Below, piece after piece: positions 9,046 through 18,958 of a DNA stretch of 64,000 bases. Location of the stretch: positions 62,001 to 126,000 of the forward strand of contig JBCCHD010000010.1 in the NCBI GenBank assembly GCA_039028935.1, read 5' to 3'. The position numbers and the translations under genes are program-made. The stretch is from Pseudomonadota bacterium. GTDB lineage: Bacteria; Pseudomonadota; Gammaproteobacteria; Steroidobacterales; SZUA-146. Each line of letters opens with the position of its first letter. The first letter of the stretch is position 1. Below the pieces are notes generated by a model, which did no database searches, was not told where the DNA came from, and worked only from the letters and a program-made list of their open reading frames with translations.

Positions 9046-9831
9046 CTATCGATAGTTAGCCGCCCGTTTTTCCACGTTCGACATAACCGCTTCAATTTGG
9101 TTTGGCTGACCGAGTAGTTCTTTTTGCAGTACCGCTTCAAGTTCCAAACCATGACGCGCATGGGTTCGCCAAGAGTCGTTGAACAGTCGCTTTGCGCGTC
9201 GTGTCGCGTCGGGACTTTTTGAGGCAATTTTCTGAGCGAGCGACAGTGCGTGTGCCTGCGGGTCTTCGTGTAATGACGTGAGTAACCCCAGGTTGACGCC
9301 TTCCTCTGCGCCCACCGATCGACCGGTAAACGTCAACTCTTTGAGCACATCAAGACGCACCGTGTGCAATGCCGTCTGGGTCAGGCTCATATCCGGAACG
9401 ATGCCCCATTTTATCTCCAGCACTCGCATATCAACGTCCGGAGCACCCACGCGAATATCGGCAGCCATCGCGAACTGCAGCCCGGCCCCGAAACACTCAC
9501 CGTGCACCGCCGCGACGACGGGCTGGGGCACCTCTTGCCACACATACGCGGCGCGCTGCGCGAAATTCGCGGGACTCTTTTCGCCGGTTTCAAATGCTTT
9601 TTGCATAAACGTGCCGTCCGACATCAGACTTGTCACGTCAATGCCTGAGCAAAAACATCGACCCGCGCCCTGCAACACAATCGCGCGAACATCATCTCGT
9701 TCGGCAAGCGCGTCACCGGCATCGATCATGCCTGAAAAAACCGATTGATCGGCGGCATTGAGTTTTTCAGGGCGGTTCAGCGTGACGATCGCTACGTGAT
9801 CCTGAATGTCGATGAGAATTGAGTCTGCCAT
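9046..9831 (-). CDS. crotonase/enoyl-CoA hydratase family protein
   Basis: 261 aa, full length for the crotonase fold. Oxyanion-hole motifs are present in GRCFCSGIDVTSL (residues about 56-68) and GECFGAGLQFAMAADIRV (about 105-122). The start MADSILIDIQDHVAIVTLNR is typical. An acidic residue in IKWGIVPDMSLTQ near 145 suggests hydratase or dienoyl-CoA isomerase chemistry on acyl-CoA thioesters, but the substrate cannot be read off. Flanking genes are unrelated and spaced by more than 130 bp, so it is probably monocistronic. The gene is cytosolic with no signal peptide. Confidence 0.92.
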   Translation of the reverse strand: MADSILIDIQDHVAIVTLNRPEKLNAADQSVFSGMIDAGDALAERDDVRAIVLQGAGRCFCSGIDVTSLMSDGTFMQKAFETGEKSPANFAQRAAYVWQEVPQPVVAAVHGECFGAGLQFAMAADIRVGAPDVDMRVLEIKWGIVPDMSLTQTALHTVRLDVLKELTFTGRSVGAEEGVNLGLLTSLHEDPQAHALSLAQKIASKSPDATRRAKRLFNDSWRTHARHGLELEAVLQKELLGQPNQIEAVMSNVEKRAANYR

Positions 9832-9967
9832 GGTGTGCTCCGGTCGATCCGCAGTGAATAAGAAAATTGTCAGGGGTGCGGAGCCGATTAACGGAACCCA
9901 CGCACCGCCATGCGCCGAACGATAACACTATCAGGTGGCGCACACCTACCGTGGGCGGACGCGTCGT

Positions 9968-10846
9968 TCAGCTTGCCTCGAGAAAGGCGTTGATGGCAGC
10001 TGCCGTTTCGTCGACCGCGCCATCCAAATGCAGATGATGATGCCCGTCAATAACGTCAGTGCGCCCATTAATTAAGGCGCTTTCACGCTCACGCATCAAC
10101 GGAAACTGTTTGCTCATACCGCGACTGGCTACCAAATTGAGAACGGGCGCTTCAATCGACCCGACCAGGTTGAGCGCGGCTTCCGGCGTGAGGCGGGTCG
10201 GTGATGCCTGTTTGAGCCGTGGATCGGTCGTCCAGTGCCAGTACGGCTGGCCCTGTTCGTCCTTCTGCTCACGTGCATTTCGCTCAACAATCAGTTTAAG
10301 CGCCGCTCGATCTATGTCACTCGAGGTTTCCGCACGGCGCGCAAGTAGCGCATCGAGACTGGCATAACGACGCGGTGGAGATGCGGGCCGTAAACTTTGC
10401 GTGATGGCACGACCCAGTTGGCGCGCGGTATTGTCGGCCGGCTCAACATAAGGTCCCAACCCATCGATAATGATGAGCTGACTTACCGCATCGGTGTGGG
10501 CCGCAGCAACCAACGTCGCGATACCGCCTCCCATCGAATGCCCCAACAGAGCGAATCGCTCCGCTCCGAGTGTCTGGGCAGCGTGAGCGACATCCAGCGC
10601 ATAGTCCGCGTGGAAATAGGCGCAGCCCTCAGGGCGATGCGACGAGCGGCCATGACCCGGTAAATCGAGCGCCACCACATAGTGCGACGTTAGGTGTGGC
10701 GCAAGCGGCACGAAACTGGCGGCATTGTCCATCCAACCATGTAGTGCGAGCAGCAGCGGACGCGACGGGTCACCAAAGGCAAGCGCGCTAAGCTGCATGC
10801 CGCGTACAGCAAGCGTCAGTTCGCGTGGGGAGGCATTAGAAGTCAT
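9968..10846 (-). CDS. alpha/beta hydrolase
   Basis: 292 aa. The oxyanion strand LALHGWMDNAASF, the DLPGHGRSSHRP loop, and the nucleophile elbow GHSMGGGIA place it in the alpha/beta hydrolase fold (MhpC/esterase type). The late His is in VIDGHHHLHLDGA near the C-terminus. It is a cytosolic hydrolase of unknown ester, lactone or C-C substrate. It sits 33 bp downstream of the AraC-Ogt gene on the same strand, so co-transcription is likely, although the gene contents give no obvious shared pathway. Confidence 0.92.
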   Translation of the reverse strand: MTSNASPRELTLAVRGMQLSALAFGDPSRPLLLALHGWMDNAASFVPLAPHLTSHYVVALDLPGHGRSSHRPEGCAYFHADYALDVAHAAQTLGAERFALLGHSMGGGIATLVAAAHTDAVSQLIIIDGLGPYVEPADNTARQLGRAITQSLRPASPPRRYASLDALLARRAETSSDIDRAALKLIVERNAREQKDEQGQPYWHWTTDPRLKQASPTRLTPEAALNLVGSIEAPVLNLVASRGMSKQFPLMRERESALINGRTDVIDGHHHLHLDGAVDETAAAINAFLEAS

Positions 10847-10879
10847 CGGCGGACCTTTAAGAACAACTGGACGCCAAGA

Positions 10880-11743
10880 TTAATCGGCGCGCACCTCCTG
10901 CGCCAGTAACATTTGCTTGCGGGCCAATCCCCAGTGATAGCCACCCAAACCGCCATCTCGGCGAATCACACGATGACACGGAATGACCAGTGCAACAGGA
11001 TTGGCCCCCACCGCTGATGCCACGGCTCGCGTTGCGGAGGGCTTACCAATCTGACGCGCTACCGAGGCGTAATCGCACAGCGTCCCGCGCGACAGTCCCA
11101 GCAACGCGCGCCACACCTGAACCTGAAAATTGGTGCCTTTGACCCATAGCCTCAGCGGCTGGATCGAGGTGCCGTTCACGCAGTCCAACAACGTCGAGGC
11201 GGCCTGTTCCGCGACGGCTTGGTCTGCGATCAGCTCGGCTTGCGGAAACGTCGTTTGCAGTCGAGACAGCCCGTCTTTGCCCTGCGCCCCATCGACAAAG
11301 CCGAACTGGCAAACGCCTCGTTCCGTGAGCGCGAGAAACGCGCGTCCAAACGGCGTATCGATTTGGCCGTGACGGATGGTCAGGTCGGCGCCCTGGTCAC
11401 GAAACTCGGCGGGCGTCATCGCCTCCAGCGTGACGAAATGATCGTGTAAACGACCGGGCCCGGACAGTCCAACGTCAAGCGCGGTATCGAGTACGGGTGG
11501 TGAGGCTTCGGGGTTGTTGAGCAGTCGCTTGGCTTTTTCAACCGTCAACGCCTGCAGAAACTGCTTCGGCGTAAGACCCGTCATCGAACGAAAAAGGCGA
11601 TGCAGATGACCGTCGCTCACACCTAGCGTGCGCGCCACCTCCGCCAAACTGGGCTGCGCGTTTTGATGATCGCGAAAGTAATCGATGGCCGCTTCAACCA
11701 ATTCGTAATCGGTACGCGCGGCAGTAGCAGTGACGGTGTTCAT
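10880..11743 (-). CDS. AraC-type regulator fused to O6-alkylguanine-DNA alkyltransferase
   Basis: 287 aa from the ATG at 11743; a TTG 18 bp upstream is less likely. Residues about 10-110 carry two helix-turn-helix motifs of AraC type (PSLAEVARTLGVSDGHLHRL, then VLDTALDVGLSGPGRLHDHF). Residues about 115-287 are an Ogt/MGMT domain with the acceptor motif PCHRVIRRDG and the binding region GTLCDYASVARQIG. It transfers alkyl groups from O6-alkylguanine to its own Cys. The N-terminal zinc Ada domain that senses methylphosphotriesters is absent, so it corresponds to the C-terminal two-thirds of E. coli Ada and may not self-activate in the same way. Confidence 0.93.
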   Translation of the reverse strand: MNTVTATAARTDYELVEAAIDYFRDHQNAQPSLAEVARTLGVSDGHLHRLFRSMTGLTPKQFLQALTVEKAKRLLNNPEASPPVLDTALDVGLSGPGRLHDHFVTLEAMTPAEFRDQGADLTIRHGQIDTPFGRAFLALTERGVCQFGFVDGAQGKDGLSRLQTTFPQAELIADQAVAEQAASTLLDCVNGTSIQPLRLWVKGTNFQVQVWRALLGLSRGTLCDYASVARQIGKPSATRAVASAVGANPVALVIPCHRVIRRDGGLGGYHWGLARKQMLLAQEVRAD

Positions 11744-11817
11744 GCCGAGCACTTTAACCAACCCGATGCCGCACAGCCACCCGAATCCTGATTCGCGTTA
11801 CTCCCTCTAAAAGGCAA

Positions 11818-11839
11818 ACGGCGCCCGCTTGGACGCCGT
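11818..11839 (-). terminator. possible terminator of the PQQ sugar dehydrogenase gene
   Basis: A 6-bp stem (ACGGCG with CGCCGT, 10-nt loop) is followed on the minus strand by TTTGCCTTTT. It lies about 97 bp past the stop codon at 11936. The broken T-run makes it a weak intrinsic terminator. Confidence 0.4.
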
Positions 11840-11935
11840 CGCACAAAGTTGTTGGCCGAGGCCGGCGCCGCCGTGAGCATGGGGTATGCCGAGCAGAATC
11901 CACCCGGCGACCCCCCGTGCCTGGGAGCGCGCGAC

Positions 11936-13429
11936 CTAGTCCGCGGTCAAGCGATAAATTTCACTGTTACCGCCAAACGCCAGCTCGATGTAGTAGAGCT
12001 CTCCATCAAAGTCCTCCGCAAAGGCCACGAGCGACAAGTTGGTGGCGATTCGCTCACCCATGTAATCGCCCTCAAACAGCCCCCAAATGCGTCCGCTCAC
12101 AAAGTCCCCAAACAGATACGTGCCCTGCAGCGCCGGGTAAGCGCTGCCGCGATACACGTACCCGCCTGTGACCGAACGGCCCAGCGCATGGACGTAGTCG
12201 TATTGCGGTTGTTCGAACGTCTGGGTCAAATCGCACAGTGACGTGTTAAACGTATTAAACCCTTCGAAACAACGCCACCCGTAATTGCCGCCATTAGAGA
12301 TGATGCTGATTTCCTCCCGCGCGTTCTGCCCCACGTCACCGACCCACAGTAGACCCGTGTCGCGATCGAAACTGAATCGGAACGGATTCCGCACGCCCCA
12401 AGCATAGATTTCCGGGCACGCCACCGTGCAATCGGCGTTCGAGGCAAACGGATTGTCCGAGGGGATGAGATACGTGATGCCTTGATCGATCTGCGCCTGC
12501 GTCACATCGATATCGAGCCGCACAAAGGTCGACAGCAAATTGGTCGTGTTCTGCCCGGCGTTTTGGGTGTCGCCCCCGCCACCGCCGTCGCCGAGACTCC
12601 AGTACAAATAGCCATCCGGACCAAACGACAAGTCACCGCCGTTATGATTCGCGAAAGGCTGGTTAACGGCGATCAACACCACTTCCGAATCCAGATCGGC
12701 AATCGCGACGCCGTCGCTGTTTGGCGCGGTGTCAAAACGCGAAATGCGCGAAATTAACGGCGTCGAAAAGTTGGGCCCTTCCGTGGTGTAGCTGATGTAC
12801 AAATAACCGTTTGTTTCGAAGTCCGGATGGAAGGCAAAACCCAGCGCACCGCCCTCAAAATTGGTGTCGACCAACGCGCTAAATTCCAGAACACTCGTTG
12901 ACCCTTGGGCGTTATCCTGCTTGTCGAACGCGAACACCGCGCCCTGCCGCTGCAAGCCGTACCACCGCGAACTATCACCAGGGGCTTGTTTGAGACGCAT
13001 GAGCGAGCCGGTGGGCACGCCGGCATACACACGCTCGCCGCTCAGCGTGAGATTCGAGGCTGCAACGCCGCTGGGTCCTGGCGCGCCCAAAAACGAATTC
13101 GTGAGCAGGGTGATATCCAAGAAATTTACAACGCCGTCATTATTGAGATCGAGCACCGGATCGGTACCGAGAAATCCGGCAGTCAATTGCGCGTAATCGA
13201 TAAAGTTGATCACGCCATCATTATTGAAATCGGCATCGCAGGCGTTGCCGTAACCATCGCCATCAGCGTCGGTTTGATCCGGATTGGCTACCCCCGAACA
13301 ATTGTCCGCGGCATTGTTGATTGAGTCGTTATCGCGGTCGGTATCGAGCACGACAGCGTGTGCGCTTCCCATCAGCAGCCACGCGGCTGCGAATGCGAAC
13401 CCGCCTTTGCGCAGAATAGAGTTAGTCAT
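11936..13429 (-). CDS. secreted PQQ-type glucose/sorbosone dehydrogenase with N-terminal dockerin-like/TSP3 repeats
   Basis: 497 aa from the ATG at 13429, which has GGGGGA 5 bp upstream. A signal peptide ends near GSAHA. Residues about 25-110 hold calcium-type repeats (DTDRDNDSINNAADNC, DADGDGYGNACDADFNNDG, DLNNDGVVNFLDI) of the thrombospondin type 3/dockerin class. From about residue 120 a six-bladed propeller of the soluble quinoprotein sugar dehydrogenase family follows (GGALGFAFHPDFETNGYLYI, HNGGDLSFGPDGYLYWSLGD, EIYAWGVRNPFRFSFD). Such enzymes oxidise sugars with PQQ outside the cytoplasm. The repeat region resembles that of the protein at 44229-45206. PQQ dependence is inferred from the family. 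Confidence 0.88.
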   Translation of the reverse strand: MTNSILRKGGFAFAAAWLLMGSAHAVVLDTDRDNDSINNAADNCSGVANPDQTDADGDGYGNACDADFNNDGVINFIDYAQLTAGFLGTDPVLDLNNDGVVNFLDITLLTNSFLGAPGPSGVAASNLTLSGERVYAGVPTGSLMRLKQAPGDSSRWYGLQRQGAVFAFDKQDNAQGSTSVLEFSALVDTNFEGGALGFAFHPDFETNGYLYISYTTEGPNFSTPLISRISRFDTAPNSDGVAIADLDSEVVLIAVNQPFANHNGGDLSFGPDGYLYWSLGDGGGGGDTQNAGQNTTNLLSTFVRLDIDVTQAQIDQGITYLIPSDNPFASNADCTVACPEIYAWGVRNPFRFSFDRDTGLLWVGDVGQNAREEISIISNGGNYGWRCFEGFNTFNTSLCDLTQTFEQPQYDYVHALGRSVTGGYVYRGSAYPALQGTYLFGDFVSGRIWGLFEGDYMGERIATNLSLVAFAEDFDGELYYIELAFGGNSEIYRLTAD

Positions 13430-13633
13430 GTTGTCCCCCAAAGTACGAACAGTAAAGCGATTCAGAAAGAGAGTCGTATACGGCCGCCGCGTGTTTCTTG
13501 TGAACACGTTGGACGAGCATCTTTAAAAACGGCCTCGACGAGTACGGTATCACGGGTGCCACCACATTCCAGCGTGGCCGATGCGCCGCGATGCATATGA
13601 GATGGATCCGTGCAATCGCGGGAAGTTTACGGA

Positions 13634-14191
13634 TCAAGACGGATCGTCAATCGCGGCGACGGCGGTGACATCCGCAAGTAACGCGCCAAGATCAGCCGCC
13701 ACTTCCTCGGGCCGAGGCCCATCGATTTCTTCGAGCATGACGGCGCCAGAGGCCAGGTCGATACTCAAAAAGCGCGCGTCATCGACCAGCGCAAAGAACA
13801 GGGTGAGGGGTTCGCGCACGCGCTTTTTTTCTAATGAGTGCCCGAGCAGATTGTGCATCAGGTTGTTTTGGTCTTCGTCGTTCCAAAGCTGAAGCAATTC
13901 GAACGGACGCTCACCCCAGATAACGGGAATCGACGCAGACCAATAGCGCCCGTAAAACGCCGCGCACGCCTCGGGAATGTCGATTTCTAGGGCCCGCGAA
14001 AGGCCATCGAAGGTCAGCGGGTCATGGCGCCGCGTGGGTTGCCAAAATGCCTCATCACCCTCTGTTCGTACGATCGCGAGCGACGGCCACTCCGAGTCGT
14101 GTGGCACACTCGGCAACCGATTGTGGCGTCGCTGTACGGCGGCAACGTATTCGGTCATCAACCGATCCAGCGCGTGATAAATGTCGTTCAC
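13634..14191 (-). CDS. syd: SecY-interacting protein Syd
   Basis: 185 aa from a GTG at 14191, preceded by GAGAG and overlapping the stop of the upstream gene as TAGTG. Longer in-frame starts would run into that gene. The order of motifs follows E. coli Syd: a helical start (IYHALDRLMTEYV), the EAFWQPTRRHD region, the LLQLWNDEDQNNLMHNLLGH core and LTLFFALVDDARFLSIDLAS. Syd binds SecY at the inner membrane face and is thought to proofread or quench faulty translocons. The one-base overlap suggests translational coupling with the SRPBCC-CBS gene. Confidence 0.88.
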   Translation of the reverse strand: MNDIYHALDRLMTEYVAAVQRRHNRLPSVPHDSEWPSLAIVRTEGDEAFWQPTRRHDPLTFDGLSRALEIDIPEACAAFYGRYWSASIPVIWGERPFELLQLWNDEDQNNLMHNLLGHSLEKKRVREPLTLFFALVDDARFLSIDLASGAVMLEEIDGPRPEEVAADLGALLADVTAVAAIDDPS

Positions 14192-15156
14192 TAAGGACTC
14201 TCGGTGAGCGGTACGTTTTCGCTGCCCGGCACGCCATGATGATGATGGAAACGCCACTCGCGTGCAGCAATATAGTCGCGCAGCGTATCGGACTCGGCCT
14301 CAAGCGCGTGCATGCGCTGCTGCACCACGTCACCGATGCTGATGACACCGCACAATTTGCCTTGGTCGAGCACCGGCAAATGGCGCACTTTGTTATCGGT
14401 CATACACGCCATGACAAACAACAAGTCGCTGGCCGGCTCGCAGATGATGAGCTCGCGCGTCATGATCTGACTGGCAGGCTGCGTCAGTGCCTCGGCGCCG
14501 ACGGCCGACAGCCGGTACACCACGTCTCGCTCCGATACCAGACCGACGAGACGGTCATCGTCATCGATGATTAGCACCGCACCGATACGCCGTGTTTGAA
14601 TCAAATCACAGATATGTTGGACGGGTTCGTCGGGTCGTGCGGACACCACACGTGTGCCCTTACGATTGAGGATTGTTTGCACCGTATCGCGATAACGCCA
14701 AGCCTCTCCATGCGCGCGGTGCGCGGCCGCTTCCAGCGCGCTATCCAAGTGCTCATGCGCGTCAACGCGCCCGCGTAATTTTGACAACATCGCACCGACC
14801 ACCGGCAACGGGGTCAGATAGTCGGCACTGAGTGTCAATCGGGTTTGGTCATCAACCTGATCGACGCGCCACGTGAAGGACGCCACACGAAAAGGATGGG
14901 CACGCGGCTGCTCAACGGTTGCGCGAATTGATCGGCGGCCTGTTGAGCCGTTGTCGTCGAGTTCTGTCACGACCATGACAAAGCGCCGCGAGCGATCGTC
15001 GACCGCTTCCACACGCGTTATGTCATTGTCTTTTTGCGCAATCTGCAAACGCGCCAGGCCATCAAACAGGTTCGACCAATTGGCGGGGTTGCTGACCGTG
15101 CGCCACACCATCGGCAAGGGAGCGCTAATCATGTGTGATTGCTGATAATTGATCAT
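14191..15156 (-). CDS. SRPBCC domain fused to a CBS-domain pair
   Basis: 321 aa. Residues about 1-150 are a START/SRPBCC-type ligand pocket (SAPLPMVWRTVSNPANWSNL, later SFTWRVDQVDDQTRLTL). Residues about 165-295 are two CBS motifs (HICDLIQTRRIGAVLIIDDD, VGLVSERDVV, then VRHLPVLDQGKLCGVISIGD), which bind adenosine nucleotides such as AMP or ATP in other proteins. The C-terminal tail has four consecutive His (RFHHHHG). No membrane segment is present. Each half is common, but the fusion is unusual; a ligand-and-nucleotide sensor is inference. The gene overlaps syd by one base. Confidence 0.85.
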   Translation of the reverse strand: MINYQQSHMISAPLPMVWRTVSNPANWSNLFDGLARLQIAQKDNDITRVEAVDDRSRRFVMVVTELDDNGSTGRRSIRATVEQPRAHPFRVASFTWRVDQVDDQTRLTLSADYLTPLPVVGAMLSKLRGRVDAHEHLDSALEAAAHRAHGEAWRYRDTVQTILNRKGTRVVSARPDEPVQHICDLIQTRRIGAVLIIDDDDRLVGLVSERDVVYRLSAVGAEALTQPASQIMTRELIICEPASDLLFVMACMTDNKVRHLPVLDQGKLCGVISIGDVVQQRMHALEAESDTLRDYIAAREWRFHHHHGVPGSENVPLTESP

Positions 15157-15403
15157 TCTCCGATCCTGTTGCTGACGAGGCGGTCGTTCTGCTTCCGAAA
15201 CCGCATAAACAAATCCTTGTTTCGGTTAGTAAAAGACGCCAATGCGCCACCCGAATCTTTTAGCAAATCCATGCTTTAATTTCCATGTGCGAACCCTGTC
15301 GTGCATGACAGGCGCTCAACGTGAGATCCACGCCAATGTCGCCGCCCGAATTGTAAGTTATGGTCAACTCTATGATTTTACGTTAAAAATAGAAAAACCC
15401 GAC

Positions 15404-15431
15404 TTGCATTTAATAATCTTCGATTCATACT
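15404..15431 (+). promoter_or_regulatory. possible sigma70 promoter in a 442-bp intergenic region
   Basis: The region 15157-15598 separates two divergent genes and is AT-rich at 15360-15440. TTGCAT at 15404-15409 and CATACT at 15426-15431 are spaced 16 bp and face the coiled-coil gene at 15599. Nothing else convincing is seen in this gap; a 63-codon ORF at 15242 has no support. Confidence 0.3.
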
Positions 15432-15598
15432 AGGGCGCACAACAATAATGAAAAGCTACGGTCTGGCACGGAAAGTCAGGCTAGTGGATTAACAACAAAG
15501 AGTTCATTCGCTCGAGGCGCCTACGGCATGGTATCGATCGTCCATTTGCGACCGTCAGCCCAGCTCGCGAAGCGAAAAGAGCTTGCCAAGGGGCTCTC

Positions 15599-18500
15599 AT
15601 GAAACACGCAGGTATCGTCCTGGCGTTTCTTTTGTGTGTAGTGGCTGTCGCCGATGACAACCGCACATCGGATTCGCTCGACCTAACACTTTCCAAATCG
15701 CTCACACTCGACCCGTCCGGCGAGAAACCCGATCCGGTTCCTACGCTGAGTGCGTCCGACACCGCGCCGGTTGAGTATGGGGCACAGCCTGCCTCATCAT
15801 CGAACGGTATTCATCCAGGCTGGCTCGCTGTATTTTTGCTGGCGCTCCCTTTCATGTTCTGGCTCGGTAAGCGTCAACAACAGCACGCGGTTGCCGACGG
15901 ACTGCTCGTTCAGACTTCCCTGCGCTCTCGAATCGATGAACTCAAAGAGGCGGTCATCGAGAGCGGTTCAGGCCCTCGCGAGGAATGGCAGTCAACGCTC
16001 GCCACACTGCAATCGCAATTGCGCGAAAAATCGACCTACATCGATCAACTGCACGACTCAAATGGTGCGTTTGCTCATCAGGTGGAGACGCTTGAACAAT
16101 CGATCGAAACGCAGCACGAAGTGCATGCGCAAATCGAAAAAGATCATGCGACAACGCTGGTCTCAGAAACCACCGCGTTGTCCGAGAAGCTCCTGGCCGA
16201 GTTCAACGATGCTCAAGCGGAGCTTCAAGCGCAGTTAAAAGTGACCGAAGAATCACTGACAGCCGACCTGGAGGCCACTACCGCCGAATTTGAGCAACGC
16301 ATCGAAACGATTGAACAAGCCCGAGACGATGCCATCGAATCGCTCAAGCGTGAACACCAGGCGGCCATCGGCGCCCTCGAACAAGAACGCGACGGCGCGG
16401 TCGACAATACTCGGACCGCCGCTCTAGAACGCGATGAACTCCAGGCCCAATTGGAGAAAAGCGACGCAGCACTTGACGCGCAGCAAGCCGAAACAGCGCG
16501 CGTGTCAGACGAATTAATGTCACTGCAGTCGGACAGGGAGTCAAACGTCGCGCGCATTGAGTCACTCTCGGCTGATAACGCCAAGCTCGATGCCGCACTT
16601 GCCGAGCGCGGCGAGTCACTCTCCGCGCTGCAGGCTGACCACACACAGCTCGAACAATCCTTGCAGACCGTGCGTAACGAGGTCGAGGAACTAAAAACCG
16701 CCCACGCCGAGGAATGCGCGGCGCTAAACCAAACTGCTAACGAGACTCGCGTGGCGCTGACCGAAGAAGTCGATGCACGCGACCAAACCATTCAAGCGCG
16801 TGACGCGAAGATCATGGCCTTATCGGAGGAATTGGTCGCGGCACAGTCGACCGCCCAAGCCGACGCCGAGGAGCGCGACATCGAGCTCGCGGCGATGAAT
16901 GCTCAGCTCGAGGCGAATGCCGACGCCGAGAGCCAACTCAAAACACTCGAGCAAGAACACGAGAAAGCCACTCGCGATCTCGCCGAGCGTGCCAAGCAGA
17001 TGGACAAACTGAATGCCGCCTTGGCCGAATCGCGTCACGCGCTCGCTGACCTGGAGCCACTCCGCCACGACCTCGAGTTGCGCAATCAAGAGCTGGACAC
17101 GCTCAAGACTGTGGTCTCCGAAACCGATGCGGCTCTGATCGATGCGCGCGCACAGGTTGAGCAACTCGGCGCGCAGCAAGTCGACATCGACGCGCTGAAG
17201 GCGCAATTGACCGCGGCGACCGAACAACTCGAAAAAGAATCCAAACGCGCCGACGACGCCCAGCAAACCTGCACGGCGCTCCAAGAGAAGATCGGGCAAC
17301 GCGAACGCGAGAACACGGTTTTGCGCAACAACTTGCGCGGCGAGAAAGAAGACAACGCAACGAAAAAACAAGCGCTCGAACAGCTTGAGAAAAACGTCGA
17401 AGAACTGGAATCTACCCTCGAGATTCAGCAACTTGAAAACACTCAGACGCTGGCCGCGCTGGACAGCGCCACCGACCAGACAGCGGAACTCGAGGCGCGT
17501 GTCGAGCACACTGATTTACTCGATACGCACATCGTCGAACTCGAGCAACAGTTGGAGGATGAGAAAACCCAACGGAGCAAGGCTGACGCGCGTCTGTCTC
17601 AGACCACCATCCAACAAAAGAGTCTTATTGAGCAACAGGCGGAACGCAACGCCTCATTGGAAAAAGAGCTGGAGTCACTCAAGCTCGCGATGGCAAATCG
17701 CACACAGTCAAATGAGCACCTCAAAAAGACACTGGATCAGGCCCGTAAATATCGCGACGAACTCGAGGAAAACACACGTGACCTCGAACGCGAGAATCGC
17801 GAGCTGAGTAAATCCAGTAGCAAGATTCGACATGAACTCGACCAGTCACGACGCGCACTGCAAGACTCCGCCGGTAAGCTCGGTGATCGAGATGAAGAAC
17901 TGCAGAATTTGCGTCAACAGCTCGGCGAGCAGAACGCCGAACTCGACAACGCACACACCGAACTCGAGTCTGTGTGGAAAAAAGTCGACGAACTCACCAC
18001 GGCAATCGATCTGATGGAGAACGAGGTCGAGAATCAGCAGCACACGGTGGATCAAACAGAGATCGGGCAACAACTCGAGCAGACCCGTGCCGAGCTCAAT
18101 AAGCGCACTCGTTTGCTTAGCGAGATGACCGGTGCTCGCGATGAGCACGAGCGCAATGCCAATGCGTTAAAAGACCAGCTTGATCGGGCGCAAAACGAAC
18201 TGAACAAGAAAAATAGTCGGGTCAGCACGCTGGGCTCGCAGCTGGTCGCTCTGAACGAGCAGCGCGAACAACATTTGGCGCAGATTTCTGAACTGTCGAT
18301 GCAGGTACAAGACTACGAGGCCATGACGCCCGCGCCCCAGCTCCCCCCACCGGTCGAACAAGCCGAATCTCTTGACGAAGCACTGCGCGCGCGCGAGAAC
18401 ATTATTGCCGCGCTCGAAAAAGAGGTACAACGAGCGGATGTAAAAATGGCCGGACTGCAACAGAAGCTCGACGACTTAGAGATGGCGTCACGCGCCGAGG

Positions 18501-18931
18501 CGCAAGGAATACCGGACGGCGAATCGCTCAATGCTGCGCAAATCGACTCGCTTAAACAATCGCTGGTGGATAAAAGCCGGCTGGCTCAGTCACTGAGTAA
18601 TGAACTCAAAGCCACTAAAGATCTGGTAAAAGTGTTTGAGAACGATTCGAACATGCTGCACGACACCGAGGTGGAGCTCACGTCCAAGCAAGAGCACAAT
18701 GATTTTCTAGAACATGAGCTCGCCAAAGCGGTTGTCGAAAACAAAACACTCAAGAACGAATTAGAGAAAGCCGCGAAACGACTCGCCCGCCACCAGAACA
18801 TCGGCCGCACCGTATCGGAGGATACTCGCGTCGAGCAACTGCAATCACGCCTGTCAGCGCTGGAAAGTGAAAATCGCGAGCAATTGGAAATGATCGCTCA
18901 GTTGCGTTCGGGTGATGCCCCGCAGGGTTAA
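15599..18931 (+). CDS. very long membrane-anchored coiled-coil protein
   Basis: 1110 aa. It begins with a signal-like segment (MKHAGIVLAFLLCVVAVADD), followed by a Pro/Ser-rich stretch and a membrane segment at about 78-95 (GWLAVFLLALPFMFWLGK). From residue ~100 to the end it is almost unbroken heptad-rich coiled coil, dominated by Glu, Gln, Leu, Ala and Asp, with a short proline break near residue 910 (PAPQLPPPVEQ). The ATG follows AAGGGG 8 bp upstream. No enzymatic domain is present. The architecture suggests an envelope-anchored rod, filament or spacer. Long coiled coils give spurious hits to SMC and myosin, so no name is given. It ends 27 bp before the convergent TIR gene. Confidence 0.85.
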   Translation: MKHAGIVLAFLLCVVAVADDNRTSDSLDLTLSKSLTLDPSGEKPDPVPTLSASDTAPVEYGAQPASSSNGIHPGWLAVFLLALPFMFWLGKRQQQHAVADGLLVQTSLRSRIDELKEAVIESGSGPREEWQSTLATLQSQLREKSTYIDQLHDSNGAFAHQVETLEQSIETQHEVHAQIEKDHATTLVSETTALSEKLLAEFNDAQAELQAQLKVTEESLTADLEATTAEFEQRIETIEQARDDAIESLKREHQAAIGALEQERDGAVDNTRTAALERDELQAQLEKSDAALDAQQAETARVSDELMSLQSDRESNVARIESLSADNAKLDAALAERGESLSALQADHTQLEQSLQTVRNEVEELKTAHAEECAALNQTANETRVALTEEVDARDQTIQARDAKIMALSEELVAAQSTAQADAEERDIELAAMNAQLEANADAESQLKTLEQEHEKATRDLAERAKQMDKLNAALAESRHALADLEPLRHDLELRNQELDTLKTVVSETDAALIDARAQVEQLGAQQVDIDALKAQLTAATEQLEKESKRADDAQQTCTALQEKIGQRERENTVLRNNLRGEKEDNATKKQALEQLEKNVEELESTLEIQQLENTQTLAALDSATDQTAELEARVEHTDLLDTHIVELEQQLEDEKTQRSKADARLSQTTIQQKSLIEQQAERNASLEKELESLKLAMANRTQSNEHLKKTLDQARKYRDELEENTRDLERENRELSKSSSKIRHELDQSRRALQDSAGKLGDRDEELQNLRQQLGEQNAELDNAHTELESVWKKVDELTTAIDLMENEVENQQHTVDQTEIGQQLEQTRAELNKRTRLLSEMTGARDEHERNANALKDQLDRAQNELNKKNSRVSTLGSQLVALNEQREQHLAQISELSMQVQDYEAMTPAPQLPPPVEQAESLDEALRARENIIAALEKEVQRADVKMAGLQQKLDDLEMASRAEAQGIPDGESLNAAQIDSLKQSLVDKSRLAQSLSNELKATKDLVKVFENDSNMLHDTEVELTSKQEHNDFLEHELAKAVVENKTLKNELEKAAKRLARHQNIGRTVSEDTRVEQLQSRLSALESENREQLEMIAQLRSGDAPQG

Positions 18932-18958
18932 GGCATCGGGCAAAACGTGCACTGCACG

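Noticed and set aside
15242-15433. 63-codon plus-strand frame in the gap before the coiled-coil gene
   Set aside because: No ribosome binding site and no recognisable protein features; the region better fits a promoter.
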